64,000 nucleotides of DNA, taken from contig NZ_LGUF01000007.1 in assembly GCF_001274725.1 (NCBI RefSeq), positions 892,001 through 956,000 of the forward strand, read 5' to 3'. The position numbers and the translations under genes are program-made. This stretch comes from Sporosarcina globispora. GTDB taxonomy: Bacteria; Bacillota; Bacilli; Bacillales; Cytobacillaceae. Position 1 is the stretch's first letter, and each line of letters begins with the position of its first letter. Of the stretch, positions 43,064-52,389 are shown in pieces. Below the pieces are notes generated by a model. The model ran no database searches, had not been told where the DNA came from, and saw nothing but the letters and a program-made list of their open reading frames with translations.

Positions 43064-44857
43064 ATGCCTAAATCTAAGTCTTTACATAATGATGAACTAT
43101 TCCACGCAAAAAACTGGATGACCCCCAGCCCTTTTTGTATTCATCCGGGGCAAACATTGGCAGAAGCTTCAAAGATGATGGTGGATTTTTACCTGGAAAG
43201 CCTGCCTGTAGTAGATGAATCTAAAAGGATAGTCGGGGTGATTACTTCAAGAAAGCTGCTCGATTATTTTGCCCGAGGCAATCGGGGAGACGTTTTGATC
43301 AGCAGTATTCCAAGATCAAATCTGCCTGCTGTCCGGCATGATGATTCCATCCTTGAAATCATGTCGCTCCCATACGATCAGTTACCGGTTACGGATGAAG
43401 ATGGAAAACTGCTAGGCATTCTGACAACAAGGGATATCCTTGATGGGCTTTCCAAATATCTGTATAAGCTAAGGCAGCAGCATAATTCAGAGGGTGCCCT
43501 AAGTGCGATTTTGGAAAGTGCCTATGAGGGGATAGCAGTTGTTGATGAAAACGGCATCCTGCAGGAATTCAATGAAGCGTACAGCCGTTTTACTGGCATT
43601 AAACGGGAGGATGCGATTGGCAGGCATGTGACAGAGGTGATTGATAACACGCATCTTCACGAGACTGTAAAGACCGGAATAGCCGAACGGGGGGTTCTCC
43701 AGAACATCCAGGGGCATGACATGGTTGTGCACCGGATTCCGCTCTGGAAGGAAGGCCGGATTGCCGGCGCCATTGGAATGCTGATTTTTGAAGGGGTCAC
43801 CGAAGTTTATAAAATCTATGAAAAGCTGCAGGAAAATCAAACTCCTAAGCCGGACCTCTTCACAAAGAAAAAGGAAAGCGACAGCAGGGTCACGCTTGAT
43901 CAAATCATTGGGACAAGCGAAGGAATCGCCGAAGTGAAGCGGCTGGCACGGAAGGCGGCCAGGACTGCCGCTACGGTTCTGATTACGGGAGAAAGCGGAA
44001 CAGGAAAAGAGATGTTTGCCAAGAGCATTCACCATCTGAGCCCATTTTCGACCGGGCCATTCATTAGTGTCAACTGCGGTGCCATTCCTGAGCATTTATT
44101 CGAATCCGAGCTGTTTGGCTATGAAGAAGGCGCATTTACTGGTGCGAAAAAAGGAGGCAAACCCGGGAAATTTGAGCTGGCAGACAACGGAACGATTTTT
44201 CTGGATGAAATCGGTGAAATGCCGCTTGTCCTGCAGACCAAGCTTCTGCGGGTCCTGCAGGAAAAAGAAGCAGAACGGGTTGGCGGTGTGAAGAAGTACC
44301 AGATCAATGTCAGAGTGATCGCCGCGACAAACCGTGACCTTTTGAAGATGATTGAAACCGGGGAATTCCGCGAGGACCTATACTACCGGCTGAACATTAT
44401 CCAGCTGCATATCCCGCCGGTGCGCGAACGGAAAAAGGATATCCCCGTCCTGCTGGTCCATTATCTGAGAGAAATTTGCGAGAGGTATCAGGTACCCTCA
44501 AAAATATTCACATCTGAAGCGGTGAATGCATTTGTACAGCACCCATGGAGGGGGAATATTCGCGAGATGGTAAATACGGTGGAGCAGCTGGTAACGCTGG
44601 TGGATGGGAAGATCATTGACTATCATCATTTGCCGGAGATGTTGAAAAGGCCGGAACCTTCTATTAAAGAAGGGAAAGAACCCTCATTAGCTGTCGGATC
44701 CATAGAAGAAGCCAAGCTTCTGGGGAATCAAAGAGAATCGGAATTGATTCTTGATGCCTTAAGAAGGGCGGGCGGGAATAAATCGCAGGCAGCTGATTTA
44801 CTGGGGATTCATCGGACAACCCTCTACCAAAAGCTGAAAAAACATGGAATATCGTGA
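43064..44857 (+). CDS. Sigma-54-dependent activator with CBS pair and PAS domain
   Basis: 597 aa from the ATG at 43064 (GAGGGGG eight bases upstream). Order: two CBS domains (about 14-125, LPVVDESKRIVGVITSRKLL), PAS (about 145-260, LQEFNEAYSRFTGIKREDAI), AAA+ domain with Walker A GESGTGKE (about 309), the sigma-54 contact loop GAFTGA (about 356), Walker B LDEIGEM, and a Fis-type HTH at the end (NKSQAADLLGIHRTTLYQKL). CBS domains would bind adenine nucleotides, PAS a small ligand. The neighbouring operon has a consensus -24/-12 promoter with two dyads upstream, its likely target. Confidence 0.9.
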   Translation: MPKSKSLHNDELFHAKNWMTPSPFCIHPGQTLAEASKMMVDFYLESLPVVDESKRIVGVITSRKLLDYFARGNRGDVLISSIPRSNLPAVRHDDSILEIMSLPYDQLPVTDEDGKLLGILTTRDILDGLSKYLYKLRQQHNSEGALSAILESAYEGIAVVDENGILQEFNEAYSRFTGIKREDAIGRHVTEVIDNTHLHETVKTGIAERGVLQNIQGHDMVVHRIPLWKEGRIAGAIGMLIFEGVTEVYKIYEKLQENQTPKPDLFTKKKESDSRVTLDQIIGTSEGIAEVKRLARKAARTAATVLITGESGTGKEMFAKSIHHLSPFSTGPFISVNCGAIPEHLFESELFGYEEGAFTGAKKGGKPGKFELADNGTIFLDEIGEMPLVLQTKLLRVLQEKEAERVGGVKKYQINVRVIAATNRDLLKMIETGEFREDLYYRLNIIQLHIPPVRERKKDIPVLLVHYLREICERYQVPSKIFTSEAVNAFVQHPWRGNIREMVNTVEQLVTLVDGKIIDYHHLPEMLKRPEPSIKEGKEPSLAVGSIEEAKLLGNQRESELILDALRRAGGNKSQAADLLGIHRTTLYQKLKKHGIS

Positions 44858-44887
44858 ATGCAGTGTAGTAGTTTCGGTACAAAAAAT

Positions 44888-44921
44888 CTACAACTGTAGT
44901 GTAGTGACTACATTTTTGTAG
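44888..44921 (+). promoter_or_regulatory. Candidate upstream activating sites for the CBS-PAS activator
   Basis: Two dyads CTACA-AC-TGTAG (44888-44899) and CTACA-TTTT-TGTAG (44908-44921), 20 bases apart and 33-66 bases before the -24 box; GTGTAG half sites flank them. Confidence 0.6.
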
Positions 44922-44953
44922 ATATACAACACTGATTTTATTGGGTTTCATAG

Positions 44954-44970
44954 TTGGCACGCTCCTTGCA
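44954..44970 (+). promoter_or_regulatory. Sigma-54 (-24/-12) promoter of the dehydrogenase-permease operon
   Basis: TGGCACG (44955-44961), four bases, TTGCA (44966-44970): exact match to the consensus TGGCAYR-N4-TTGCW. Confidence 0.9.
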
Positions 44971-45009
44971 AGTTATAGAAGTAATCGAACAAAAGGGGTG
45001 GAATGTCCA

Positions 45010-46206
45010 ATGGAGATACCAGCAGTTTTCCGGGTGCCGGAAGCGATCTTTTATGGAAGGGGATCTTCCGGAAAAGTAGGTGCTGAAGCGGCGCTTAGAG
45101 GGAAAAACGCATTAATAATCAGTGATCAAATAATGGATCAGCTTGGATATGTAAGCGAGTGCAGAACCTATCTTCAGGAAGCTTGCGTTAAAAGCGAGGT
45201 ATATCTGGGGGTAGCATCTGAACCAACTGATAAGTATGTGGCAGAAGCATTGGCGCTTTTTCAAGATAAACAATGTGATCTCGTCATCTCAGTAGGGGGC
45301 GGCAGCTGTATTGATACGGCGAAGGCTATCGCCGTTATCGCAGCGAATGGAGGCTATATCGGCGATTATATGGGAGGAAAGAAATTGGCCCAGAATGCAC
45401 CTGTACCTCACATTGCCATACCGACAACAGCAGGGACAGGCTCTGAGGCAACAGATGTAACAGTCATCACGAACTCATCCAATGATGTAAAAATGATGAT
45501 CAAGCAGCCTGCCTTCATGCCGAGTGTAGCTATTGTGGATCCTTTGCTCACGATATCTTCACCAAAGAATGTTACATCCGCAACAGGAGTGGACGCGCTA
45601 AGCCATGCAATTGAAGCGTATCTATCCAAAAAAGCACATCCAATGACAGATACGATGGCCATATCAGCTATGAAATTGATTGCGGCAAATATTTTAACCG
45701 CTTACAATGACGGCGAGAACGTAGATGCCCGCGAGGCCATGAGCCTGGGATCTCTCCAGGCGGGAATGGCGTTTTCAAATGCATCCGTATGTCTTGTGCA
45801 CGGAATGAGCCGCCCAATCGGGGCTATATTTCATGTGCCGCATGGAGTCTCGAATGCCATGCTTTTGCCGGCGGTATTGGAATTCAGCCAGGAAGCATGT
45901 GTGGATCGCTTAGCAGAAATCGGACGAATTTTTCAGCCTGATAATGAAAGCCTTACCAAAGAAGAAGCAGCTGAAATCGCTGTCCAATCTGTTAAGGACT
46001 TGTGTTTGAAATTAAATATTCCTAACTTAAGAGGTTGGGGAATAGACGAGGAAGCGTTCAGGAATGCTGTTGGAAAAATGGCAGCTGACGCGATAGACAG
46101 CGGCAGCCCTGGCAACAACCCAAGAGTCCCGACTCAGAGCGAACTGGAAGAGCTATACCATATTTGCTATGAATATCAGTTTTCCTCTGAAACAGAGAAA
46201 GTATAA
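45010..46206 (+). CDS. Iron-type (group III) alcohol dehydrogenase
   Basis: 398 aa from the ATG at 45010 (AAGGGGTGG upstream, downstream of the -12 box). NAD-binding region SVGGGSCIDTAKAIA, IPTTAGTGSEATDVTVI, and the metal-binding segments DALSHAIEAYLS and CLVHGMSRPIGAIFHVPHG (His ligands). Family members oxidise 4-hydroxybutyrate, 3-hydroxy acids, propanediol or ethanol. With the acylating semialdehyde dehydrogenase at the operon end, oxidation of a hydroxy acid to its semialdehyde is likely; 3-hydroxypropionate or 3-hydroxyisobutyrate are guesses. Confidence 0.85.
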   Translation: MEIPAVFRVPEAIFYGRGSSGKVGAEAALRGKNALIISDQIMDQLGYVSECRTYLQEACVKSEVYLGVASEPTDKYVAEALALFQDKQCDLVISVGGGSCIDTAKAIAVIAANGGYIGDYMGGKKLAQNAPVPHIAIPTTAGTGSEATDVTVITNSSNDVKMMIKQPAFMPSVAIVDPLLTISSPKNVTSATGVDALSHAIEAYLSKKAHPMTDTMAISAMKLIAANILTAYNDGENVDAREAMSLGSLQAGMAFSNASVCLVHGMSRPIGAIFHVPHGVSNAMLLPAVLEFSQEACVDRLAEIGRIFQPDNESLTKEEAAEIAVQSVKDLCLKLNIPNLRGWGIDEEAFRNAVGKMAADAIDSGSPGNNPRVPTQSELEELYHICYEYQFSSETEKV

Positions 46207-46221
46207 CAGGGGGACATCCAG

Positions 46222-47568
46222 ATGATTGGAATGCTGGGGTTAATCGCTTCACTGATTCTATTAATGTATTTAACAATGAAAGGCGTAAATATAATTATTG
46301 CCGCCATCATCAGCGCAGTTGTGGTTGCTCTTACAGGAGGACTTAATCTTGAGACTGCCCTGACAGAACACTATATGACAGGCTTTACAAATTATTTTTA
46401 CTCGTGGTTCTTAATCTTTTTGCTTGGAGCGGTTTTCGGAAAAATCATGCAGGTAACCAAGGCGGCTGACAGTATCGCCATTTGGGTCAAGGATACGCTT
46501 GATCCATCTAAAGCGGTATTTGCTGTTGTGGCTGCAGCTGCAATCATGACATATGGCGGGGTTAGCTTGTTTGTAGTGGGGTTTGCTGTTTATCCGATTG
46601 CTGTTTCCTTATTTAAAGTGGCCAATCTGCCGCATCGTTTTATCCCGGCCGCTTTGGTGTTCGGATCAATCTCGTTTACGATGACAGCACCGGGTTCACC
46701 TGAAATTCAAAACTTGATTCCAACTGAGTTTTTCGGAACAAAGCCGACTGCGGGTGGAATCATTGGAGTGTTAATGGCCATAATCATCATGGTAACAGGC
46801 GGCATTTTGCTCAGCCGAATGGTGAAAAAAGCAGTTCAAAATGGCGAGGTATTCTCACTGCCAAATCAGTCATCCAATGAAGAAACAGCCGCAGCTCTCG
46901 AAGAAGAGCTGGAAATGCAAAGGCCGAATGCTGCTTCATCGGGGAATGACTATCCGAATGTCATTCTGGCGATTTTACCGCTGGCGGCCGTGATTGCGAT
47001 TTTAAACACTGCTGCCAACTTCACTTCTTCAACGGCTGCCGCTTTGATCTCCTTGACCAGCGGCATCGTTTTGGCATGTATATTGATGATGAAATATTTA
47101 GTTGGATTCTGGGAGGCACTTGCCAAGGGTGCCCAAGATGCTTTAGTCGCTGCAGCCAATACGTGTGCGGTTGTAGGATTCGGAAGCGTTGCAGCCCAGG
47201 TTGCAGCATTTGATACATTCGTAGATGCACTGGTGAATATCCCGGGGCCACCGTTAATGGGACTGGCCATTGCCGTCACGCTTATCTGTGGAATTACAGG
47301 TTCGGCTTCAGGCGGTTTGGGGATTGCCCTTCCGATTCTGGCGCCAATGTATATGTCACAAGGCCTGGACCCTGGAGCTATGCACAGGATCTCAGCGCTG
47401 GCATCAGGCGGGCTGGATTCACTTCCGCATAATGGCTATGTGGTTACGACCATTCGGGCCATATGCGGTGAAACCCATAAGCGCGCCTATTGGCCAATTT
47501 TCATCCTGAGTGCAGCCATGCCAACGGTTGTATTATTCCTGGCTGTAATCTTATATTCAATTTTTTAA
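46222..47568 (+). CDS. GntP-family permease
   Basis: 448 aa with about 12 membrane segments; GGGGGACATCC precedes the ATG. Signatures are ITYGGVSLFVVGFAVYPIA-like MTYGGVSLFVVGFAVYP, APGSPEIQNLIP, ITGSASGGLGIALPIL and SGGLDSLPHNGYV. GntP proteins are proton symporters for gluconate and other hydroxy acids, so this is the uptake step for the hydroxy acid that the two dehydrogenases around it oxidise. Confidence 0.88.
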   Translation: MIGMLGLIASLILLMYLTMKGVNIIIAAIISAVVVALTGGLNLETALTEHYMTGFTNYFYSWFLIFLLGAVFGKIMQVTKAADSIAIWVKDTLDPSKAVFAVVAAAAIMTYGGVSLFVVGFAVYPIAVSLFKVANLPHRFIPAALVFGSISFTMTAPGSPEIQNLIPTEFFGTKPTAGGIIGVLMAIIIMVTGGILLSRMVKKAVQNGEVFSLPNQSSNEETAAALEEELEMQRPNAASSGNDYPNVILAILPLAAVIAILNTAANFTSSTAAALISLTSGIVLACILMMKYLVGFWEALAKGAQDALVAAANTCAVVGFGSVAAQVAAFDTFVDALVNIPGPPLMGLAIAVTLICGITGSASGGLGIALPILAPMYMSQGLDPGAMHRISALASGGLDSLPHNGYVVTTIRAICGETHKRAYWPIFILSAAMPTVVLFLAVILYSIF

Positions 47569-47616
47569 AAGTCTGGGTGACTTATAGATTTCTAATTTTG
47601 AAAGGGGTTTTTACTT

Positions 47617-49077
47617 GTGACAGCGACAACAACAACAAAGGCATTAAAGAACTACATAAATGGTGAATGGGTGGATGCCAATACGGATAAATTCGAAGTG
47701 GTTCCAAATCCTGCAACTGGAGAGATGCTTGCCCGCACACCGATTTCCACTCGCGAAGATGTCGATAAAGCTGTTCAGGCAGCAAAGGAAGCGTTTAAAA
47801 CATGGAGCAAGACGCCGGTTCCAAAGAGAGCCAGAATTCTATTTAAATATCAGCAGCTTTTAGTAGATAACTGGGACGAACTTGCGAAGCTGATTACTCA
47901 GGAAAACGGCAAAAACTATAAAGAAGCGTACGGTGAGGTTCAGCGCGGAATTGAATGTGTGGAATTCGCTGCAGGCGCACCATCTCTTATGATGGGCAAG
48001 CAGCTTCCTGACATTGCGACTAATATAGAATCGGGGATGTATCGCTACCCGGTTGGCGTCATCGGCGGCATTACGCCTTTCAACTTCCCGATGATGGTTC
48101 CCTGCTGGATGTTCCCGCTTGCCATAGCGTGCGGTAACACATTTGTATTAAAGCCATCTGAAAGAACGCCAATCCTGGCTAATCGCCTGGCAGAGCTATT
48201 CACTGAAGCCGGCCTTCCAGCTGGTGTGTTCAACATCGTTCATGGTGCGCATGATGTAGTAAACAGCCTGATCGACCATAGGGACGTACCGGCTATTTCA
48301 TTCGTTGGCTCCCAGCCTGTTGCTGAGTATATCTACAAGTCTGCAACAGCCAACGGCAAACGCGTTCAGGCGCTTGCTGGTGCAAAGAACCACTCCATCG
48401 TAATGCCGGATGCAGACCTTGATGGCGCAGTTAAGGAGATTATTGCTGCCGCTTACGGATCAGCGGGCGAAAGATGCATGGCCTGCTCTGTTGTTGTAGC
48501 TGTTGATTCTGTTGCTGACGAGCTAGTTGCGAAATTGAATGAGCAGGCGAGCCAGCTGACAATTGGGAACGGTTTGGATGAGGATGTATTCCTTGGGCCA
48601 GTCATCCGCGAGGAAAACAAGGAGCGCACAAGCAATTATATTGAAATTGGCGAACAAGAAGGAGCATCCCTTGTCCGCGATGGCCGTAAAGACGAAGCTT
48701 ACCACGAAACCGGGTATTTCATCGGACCAACGATTTTTGACAATGTGGATCCATCCATGAAAATCTGGAAAGAAGAGATCTTTGCTCCGGTTCTATCAAT
48801 TGTCCGTGTGAAAAGCCTGGAAGAAGCGATTGAGCTGACAAACAAATCCGATTTTGGAAACGGCGCATGCCTATTCACGCAAAATGGAAGCAATGTCCGC
48901 TACTTCAGAGAAAACATCGAAGTCGGCATGCTCGGCGTCAACATCGGCGTTCCGGCGCCAATGGCCTTCTTCCCATTCTCCGGCTGGAAAAACTCCTTCT
49001 ACGGAGACCTTCACGCTAACGGAACAGATGGAGTGGAATTCTATACAAGGAGAAAGATGCTGACTGCGCGCTGGTAA
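47617..49077 (+). CDS. mmsA: CoA-acylating (methyl)malonate-semialdehyde dehydrogenase
   Basis: 486 aa, GTG start after AAAGGGG. Aldehyde dehydrogenase fold with [19 protein letters not shown], the NAD-binding [13 protein letters not shown] and catalytic Cys in [13 protein letters not shown], which is the MmsA/IolA type; the C-terminal [15 protein letters not shown] is also diagnostic. It turns methylmalonate or malonate semialdehyde with CoA and NAD into propionyl- or acetyl-CoA and CO2. As last gene of the sigma-54 operon it would complete degradation of the imported hydroxy acid. A terminator follows. Confidence 0.9.
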   Translation: MTATTTTKALKNYINGEWVDANTDKFEVVPNPATGEMLARTPISTREDVDKAVQAAKEAFKTWSKTPVPKRARILFKYQQLLVDNWDELAKLITQENGKNYKEAYGEVQRGIECVEFAAGAPSLMMGKQLPDIATNIESGMYRYPVGVIGGITPFNFPMMVPCWMFPLAIACGNTFVLKPSERTPILANRLAELFTEAGLPAGVFNIVHGAHDVVNSLIDHRDVPAISFVGSQPVAEYIYKSATANGKRVQALAGAKNHSIVMPDADLDGAVKEIIAAAYGSAGERCMACSVVVAVDSVADELVAKLNEQASQLTIGNGLDEDVFLGPVIREENKERTSNYIEIGEQEGASLVRDGRKDEAYHETGYFIGPTIFDNVDPSMKIWKEEIFAPVLSIVRVKSLEEAIELTNKSDFGNGACLFTQNGSNVRYFRENIEVGMLGVNIGVPAPMAFFPFSGWKNSFYGDLHANGTDGVEFYTRRKMLTARW

Positions 49078-49088
49078 AGATATGAGAG

Positions 49089-49126
49089 AGAGGCACCTGC
49101 AATGAATTGCGGGTGCCTCTTTTTTG
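49089..49126 (+). terminator. Terminator of the sigma-54 operon
   Basis: AGAGGCACCTGCAA pairs with TTGCGGGTGCCTCT, followed by TTTTT. Confidence 0.9.
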
Positions 49127-49235
49127 TTAATTACATAGTCCCATATATTTTAAAAAAAGAGTGAAAAAGGTCACAAAATTTAGCGTTTTCTGTCGATATA
49201 ATAAATAGAGTATACAGGAGATGGGGCGATTTACG

Positions 49236-50189
49236 ATGTTCAGAAAAGGTAAGCTGCAGCAGCTGGAAGCGGAGAAGCGGGAACTGGAAGCAAAACTCCA
49301 GGCTGCTGAAGAAGAGTTTCAGCGCCGGGAAAATTATTATCAGACGCTGATTGGTTCTTTTAATGAAGATTTGACGAATACGGTGAGCCAGCATGAGATT
49401 GTCAATGGACAGCATTATATGCTGGGGGACCTGGTGCTGAAAATTAAAGGTGGTTTTGAAAATGTAAAAAGACATAGCGAAGCCACTTTTACAAACAGCC
49501 TCACTTTATCGGATAAAGGCGAAAACCTGATTCAGTCTGCAAAAGAGATGGTGAAAAGCTCGGATGAAGGACGGGAATCAGTCAGTAAATCCGAACGGCT
49601 GATTAAGCAGCTGGGAGAACAATTAGAAGTGAATTCACAGAAAATGGAGGCGTTGAGCAAAAGGTCAAAAGAAATTGAAATGATTGTTCAGGTCATTAAA
49701 GATATTGCGGACCAAACAAATCTCCTGGCATTGAATGCGTCCATCGAGGCGGCGCGCGCAGGCGAGCAGGGAAAAGGATTCGCAGTCGTTGCGGATGAGG
49801 TCCGGAAACTGGCCGAAAGTACAGCGACGAGCACGGCTAATATCAGTTCTCTGACGAAAAATATACAGGACGATATTGAAGCAACACTGAATTCGACAGT
49901 CGCAAGCACCGAATTAATTAAAGACGGCATGTCCCTCAGCGGCAACACTGCCAGCAAAATTGATACGATCACAAACCTTATTCATACCGTGGAATCTGAA
50001 CTCAGTGAAGTGATCGGGATGATAAACATTCAGAAGAAGTATTCACAGGAGGCAGCCGGTGAGATTGCAGAAACAAAGTCTGTTTTTGATCAAGTCAACG
50101 AACTGATCCAGAGGCATATTGACGATGCGCGGGCCGTGGATGAAAAGCTGGAAGGTGCCATATCCCAAGTTAAGGCAGTAAATTACTAA
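49236..50189 (+). CDS. Soluble methyl-accepting chemotaxis-type protein
   Basis: 317 aa from the ATG at 49236; an ATG at 49221 touches the GGAG site and is less likely. No membrane segment: an N-terminal coiled coil ([20 protein letters not shown]) leads to the receptor signalling domain with the hairpin tip [21 protein letters not shown]. Resembles soluble receptors such as YfmS. It would bind CheA/CheW in the cytosol. 20 bases before a membrane receptor gene, so the two are probably co-expressed. Confidence 0.85.
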   Translation: MFRKGKLQQLEAEKRELEAKLQAAEEEFQRRENYYQTLIGSFNEDLTNTVSQHEIVNGQHYMLGDLVLKIKGGFENVKRHSEATFTNSLTLSDKGENLIQSAKEMVKSSDEGRESVSKSERLIKQLGEQLEVNSQKMEALSKRSKEIEMIVQVIKDIADQTNLLALNASIEAARAGEQGKGFAVVADEVRKLAESTATSTANISSLTKNIQDDIEATLNSTVASTELIKDGMSLSGNTASKIDTITNLIHTVESELSEVIGMINIQKKYSQEAAGEIAETKSVFDQVNELIQRHIDDARAVDEKLEGAISQVKAVNY

Positions 50190-50209
50190 GTTGTCAAAAG
50201 GGGACAATT

Positions 50210-52216
50210 ATGAAAAAGAAAAAACAGAAGAAGCAGAGAGAAAAAGGGTCGCTGTTTTCATTTACTATTAGAAAAAAATTATTGCTCTCATTTATTATTA
50301 TTCTATTAATTCCTTCCATTTCAATCGGATATATATCTTATCAAAAAGCACATGATGAGATAACAAACCAGATTGAATTGAGTGCTGATGACAATATGAA
50401 AATCCTTGACCAATTTATTATGGACTTTGTTAAAACAAAAATGGAGGATGCGAATTATTTTTCAAAGCGTATTAAAAAGGATTTTTATACTGCTGAAGAA
50501 TTAGAGGAGACGAATAAAGCCTTTAGTCAATATAAAGAGCTGAATCCGGAAGCAGTCGCTATTTATGCAGGCTCTGAAAATGGCGACTTGGTCATCTATC
50601 CTCGTGCAGATCTTCCTGCTGATTTTGATGCCACCACACGCCCTTGGTATCAGGGTGCTATAGAGGCAAAGGGAAAAGCCTTCATCACGGAGCCTTATGT
50701 TGACGCTGTAAGCGGAAATGTTTTAATCACTGTAGCCCAAAAGCTCGGCGACAGTTCTGGTGTTATCGGAATTGATTTAAGCCTTTCTGCTCTTAGTGAA
50801 CTATCCAATAATATAAAAATTGGAAAAGAAGGGTATCCAGCTATCTTAAGCGCGGAAGGAAGTTTCTTGGTTCACCCGCATGAGAAGCCTGGTACACAGG
50901 CAGAGGGCAGCTGGGTGCCGGAAGTTCTTGAAAAAGAAAAGGGACAAGTCGAATATACACTTGATGGTGTAAAGAACGAAGTGCACTTTACCACCAATGG
51001 TTTGACAGGCATGAAGGTGATCGGCACGATGAATTTGGAGGAAGTGACGGCAGCCGTCCAGCCTATCTTAGTGTCGACAATTCTATTTATAGCGATTTTC
51101 GTACTTGTAGGTGCACTTGTTTCATATATCATTGTCCGTTCGATTACACGCCCGCTCAATCAGCTGATCGCGGCAACCGATAAAGTCAGTGAAGGGGATC
51201 TGACCCAAAAGTTTGTTGTAAAGAATAACGATGAAATCAGTAAACTTGGCGTTAGTTTTAATAAAATGGTCCTTTCCCTGCAGCAATTAATCAACCAGGT
51301 GAGCGAAAAAGCGGTTCATCTTGCTTCATCATCAGAACAGCTGACGGCAAGCTCCGAGCAAAATAACATGGCAACAGAGCAGGTGGCCAACTCCATTCAG
51401 GAAGTAGCATCTGCTACAGAGCAGCAGACAGAAAAGGTGAAAGAAAGCACCTCTGTTGTAAAAGAAATGTCCGGCCGCATTCAGCAAATTATGCTCAGCA
51501 CAAATGTCGTTGCCAAAACAGCTAGTGAAACAAATGAAGTAGTTGAAAAAGGAAATGAAGCAATAGATCTCTCAACAAGTCAAATGAAACACATTAATTT
51601 AACGGTCAGCGAATTAGGTTCCATTGTTCATACATTAGGAAAGCGTTCAGAAGAAATTGGCCAGATTGTCAATGTTATCTCTGAGATTGCTGATCAGACA
51701 AACCTGCTCGCCCTAAACGCAGCGATCGAAGCAGCAAGGGCAGGCGAGCACGGCAGAGGATTCGCGGTTGTGGCCGATGAAGTCCGTAAATTGGCAGAAC
51801 AATCATCCAAATCAACTGAAAGCATCCGTGAGCTGATTTCAACCATTCAAACGGACACCAGCAAAGCTATTCATTCCATGGAAAAGGGAACAGCTGAAGT
51901 GGAAAAAGGAATAGACCTTGTGAACAATGCCGGAGATGCCTTCAGCCACATCCAGCAATTTGCCGACACCGTATCGGGTCAAATTGCGGAAGTTTCCGCG
52001 TCCATTAAAGACATGGCAGAAGGTGCCGACCAGGTGGTGGAACTCGTAAGCGCAATTGAAGAAATTGCCGCTGTCACGACAGCCGAAAGCCAGGATGTAT
52101 CCGCTGCTACAGAAGAGCAGCTCGCGTCGATGGAAGAAATAGCGGCATCTGCTGCTTCGCTTTCGGGGATGGCGGAGGAGCTGCTGGATTCTATTAAAAG
52201 GTTTAAAGTGAATTAA
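50210..52216 (+). CDS. Methyl-accepting chemotaxis receptor with dCache sensor
   Basis: 668 aa. Basic N-terminus, first membrane helix about 22-45 ([19 protein letters not shown]), extracellular dCache_1 domain about 46-285 ([32 protein letters not shown]), second membrane helix about 285-308, HAMP, and a long signalling domain with hairpin tip [20 protein letters not shown]. McpA/McpB-type receptors of Bacillus sense amino acids or sugars; the RPWY motif in the Cache pocket suggests an amino-acid-like ligand. Ends with a terminator. Confidence 0.92.
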   Translation: MKKKKQKKQREKGSLFSFTIRKKLLLSFIIILLIPSISIGYISYQKAHDEITNQIELSADDNMKILDQFIMDFVKTKMEDANYFSKRIKKDFYTAEELEETNKAFSQYKELNPEAVAIYAGSENGDLVIYPRADLPADFDATTRPWYQGAIEAKGKAFITEPYVDAVSGNVLITVAQKLGDSSGVIGIDLSLSALSELSNNIKIGKEGYPAILSAEGSFLVHPHEKPGTQAEGSWVPEVLEKEKGQVEYTLDGVKNEVHFTTNGLTGMKVIGTMNLEEVTAAVQPILVSTILFIAIFVLVGALVSYIIVRSITRPLNQLIAATDKVSEGDLTQKFVVKNNDEISKLGVSFNKMVLSLQQLINQVSEKAVHLASSSEQLTASSEQNNMATEQVANSIQEVASATEQQTEKVKESTSVVKEMSGRIQQIMLSTNVVAKTASETNEVVEKGNEAIDLSTSQMKHINLTVSELGSIVHTLGKRSEEIGQIVNVISEIADQTNLLALNAAIEAARAGEHGRGFAVVADEVRKLAEQSSKSTESIRELISTIQTDTSKAIHSMEKGTAEVEKGIDLVNNAGDAFSHIQQFADTVSGQIAEVSASIKDMAEGADQVVELVSAIEEIAAVTTAESQDVSAATEEQLASMEEIAASAASLSGMAEELLDSIKRFKVN

Positions 52217-52261
52217 CATGCCTGGCACCACCTGAATTTTGTCGATTAAATATGCTTTTTT

Positions 52262-52288
52262 AAGACGTCTACCCAGGCGTCTTTTTTA
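52262..52288 (+). terminator. Terminator after the receptor genes
   Basis: AAGACGTC and GGCGTCTT flank a short loop, followed by TTTT. A Bacillaceae-type short repeat TGCCTGGCACCACC lies just before it (about 52220). Confidence 0.8.
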
Positions 52289-52389
52289 TGAAAAATACAA
52301 ATAGCTTTTGATATTACACACCTATTCCTGTAATCTAGGCTTATATATATCTGGAAATTACCTGTTAATTGTTTCGGGGAGGGTCTGCC

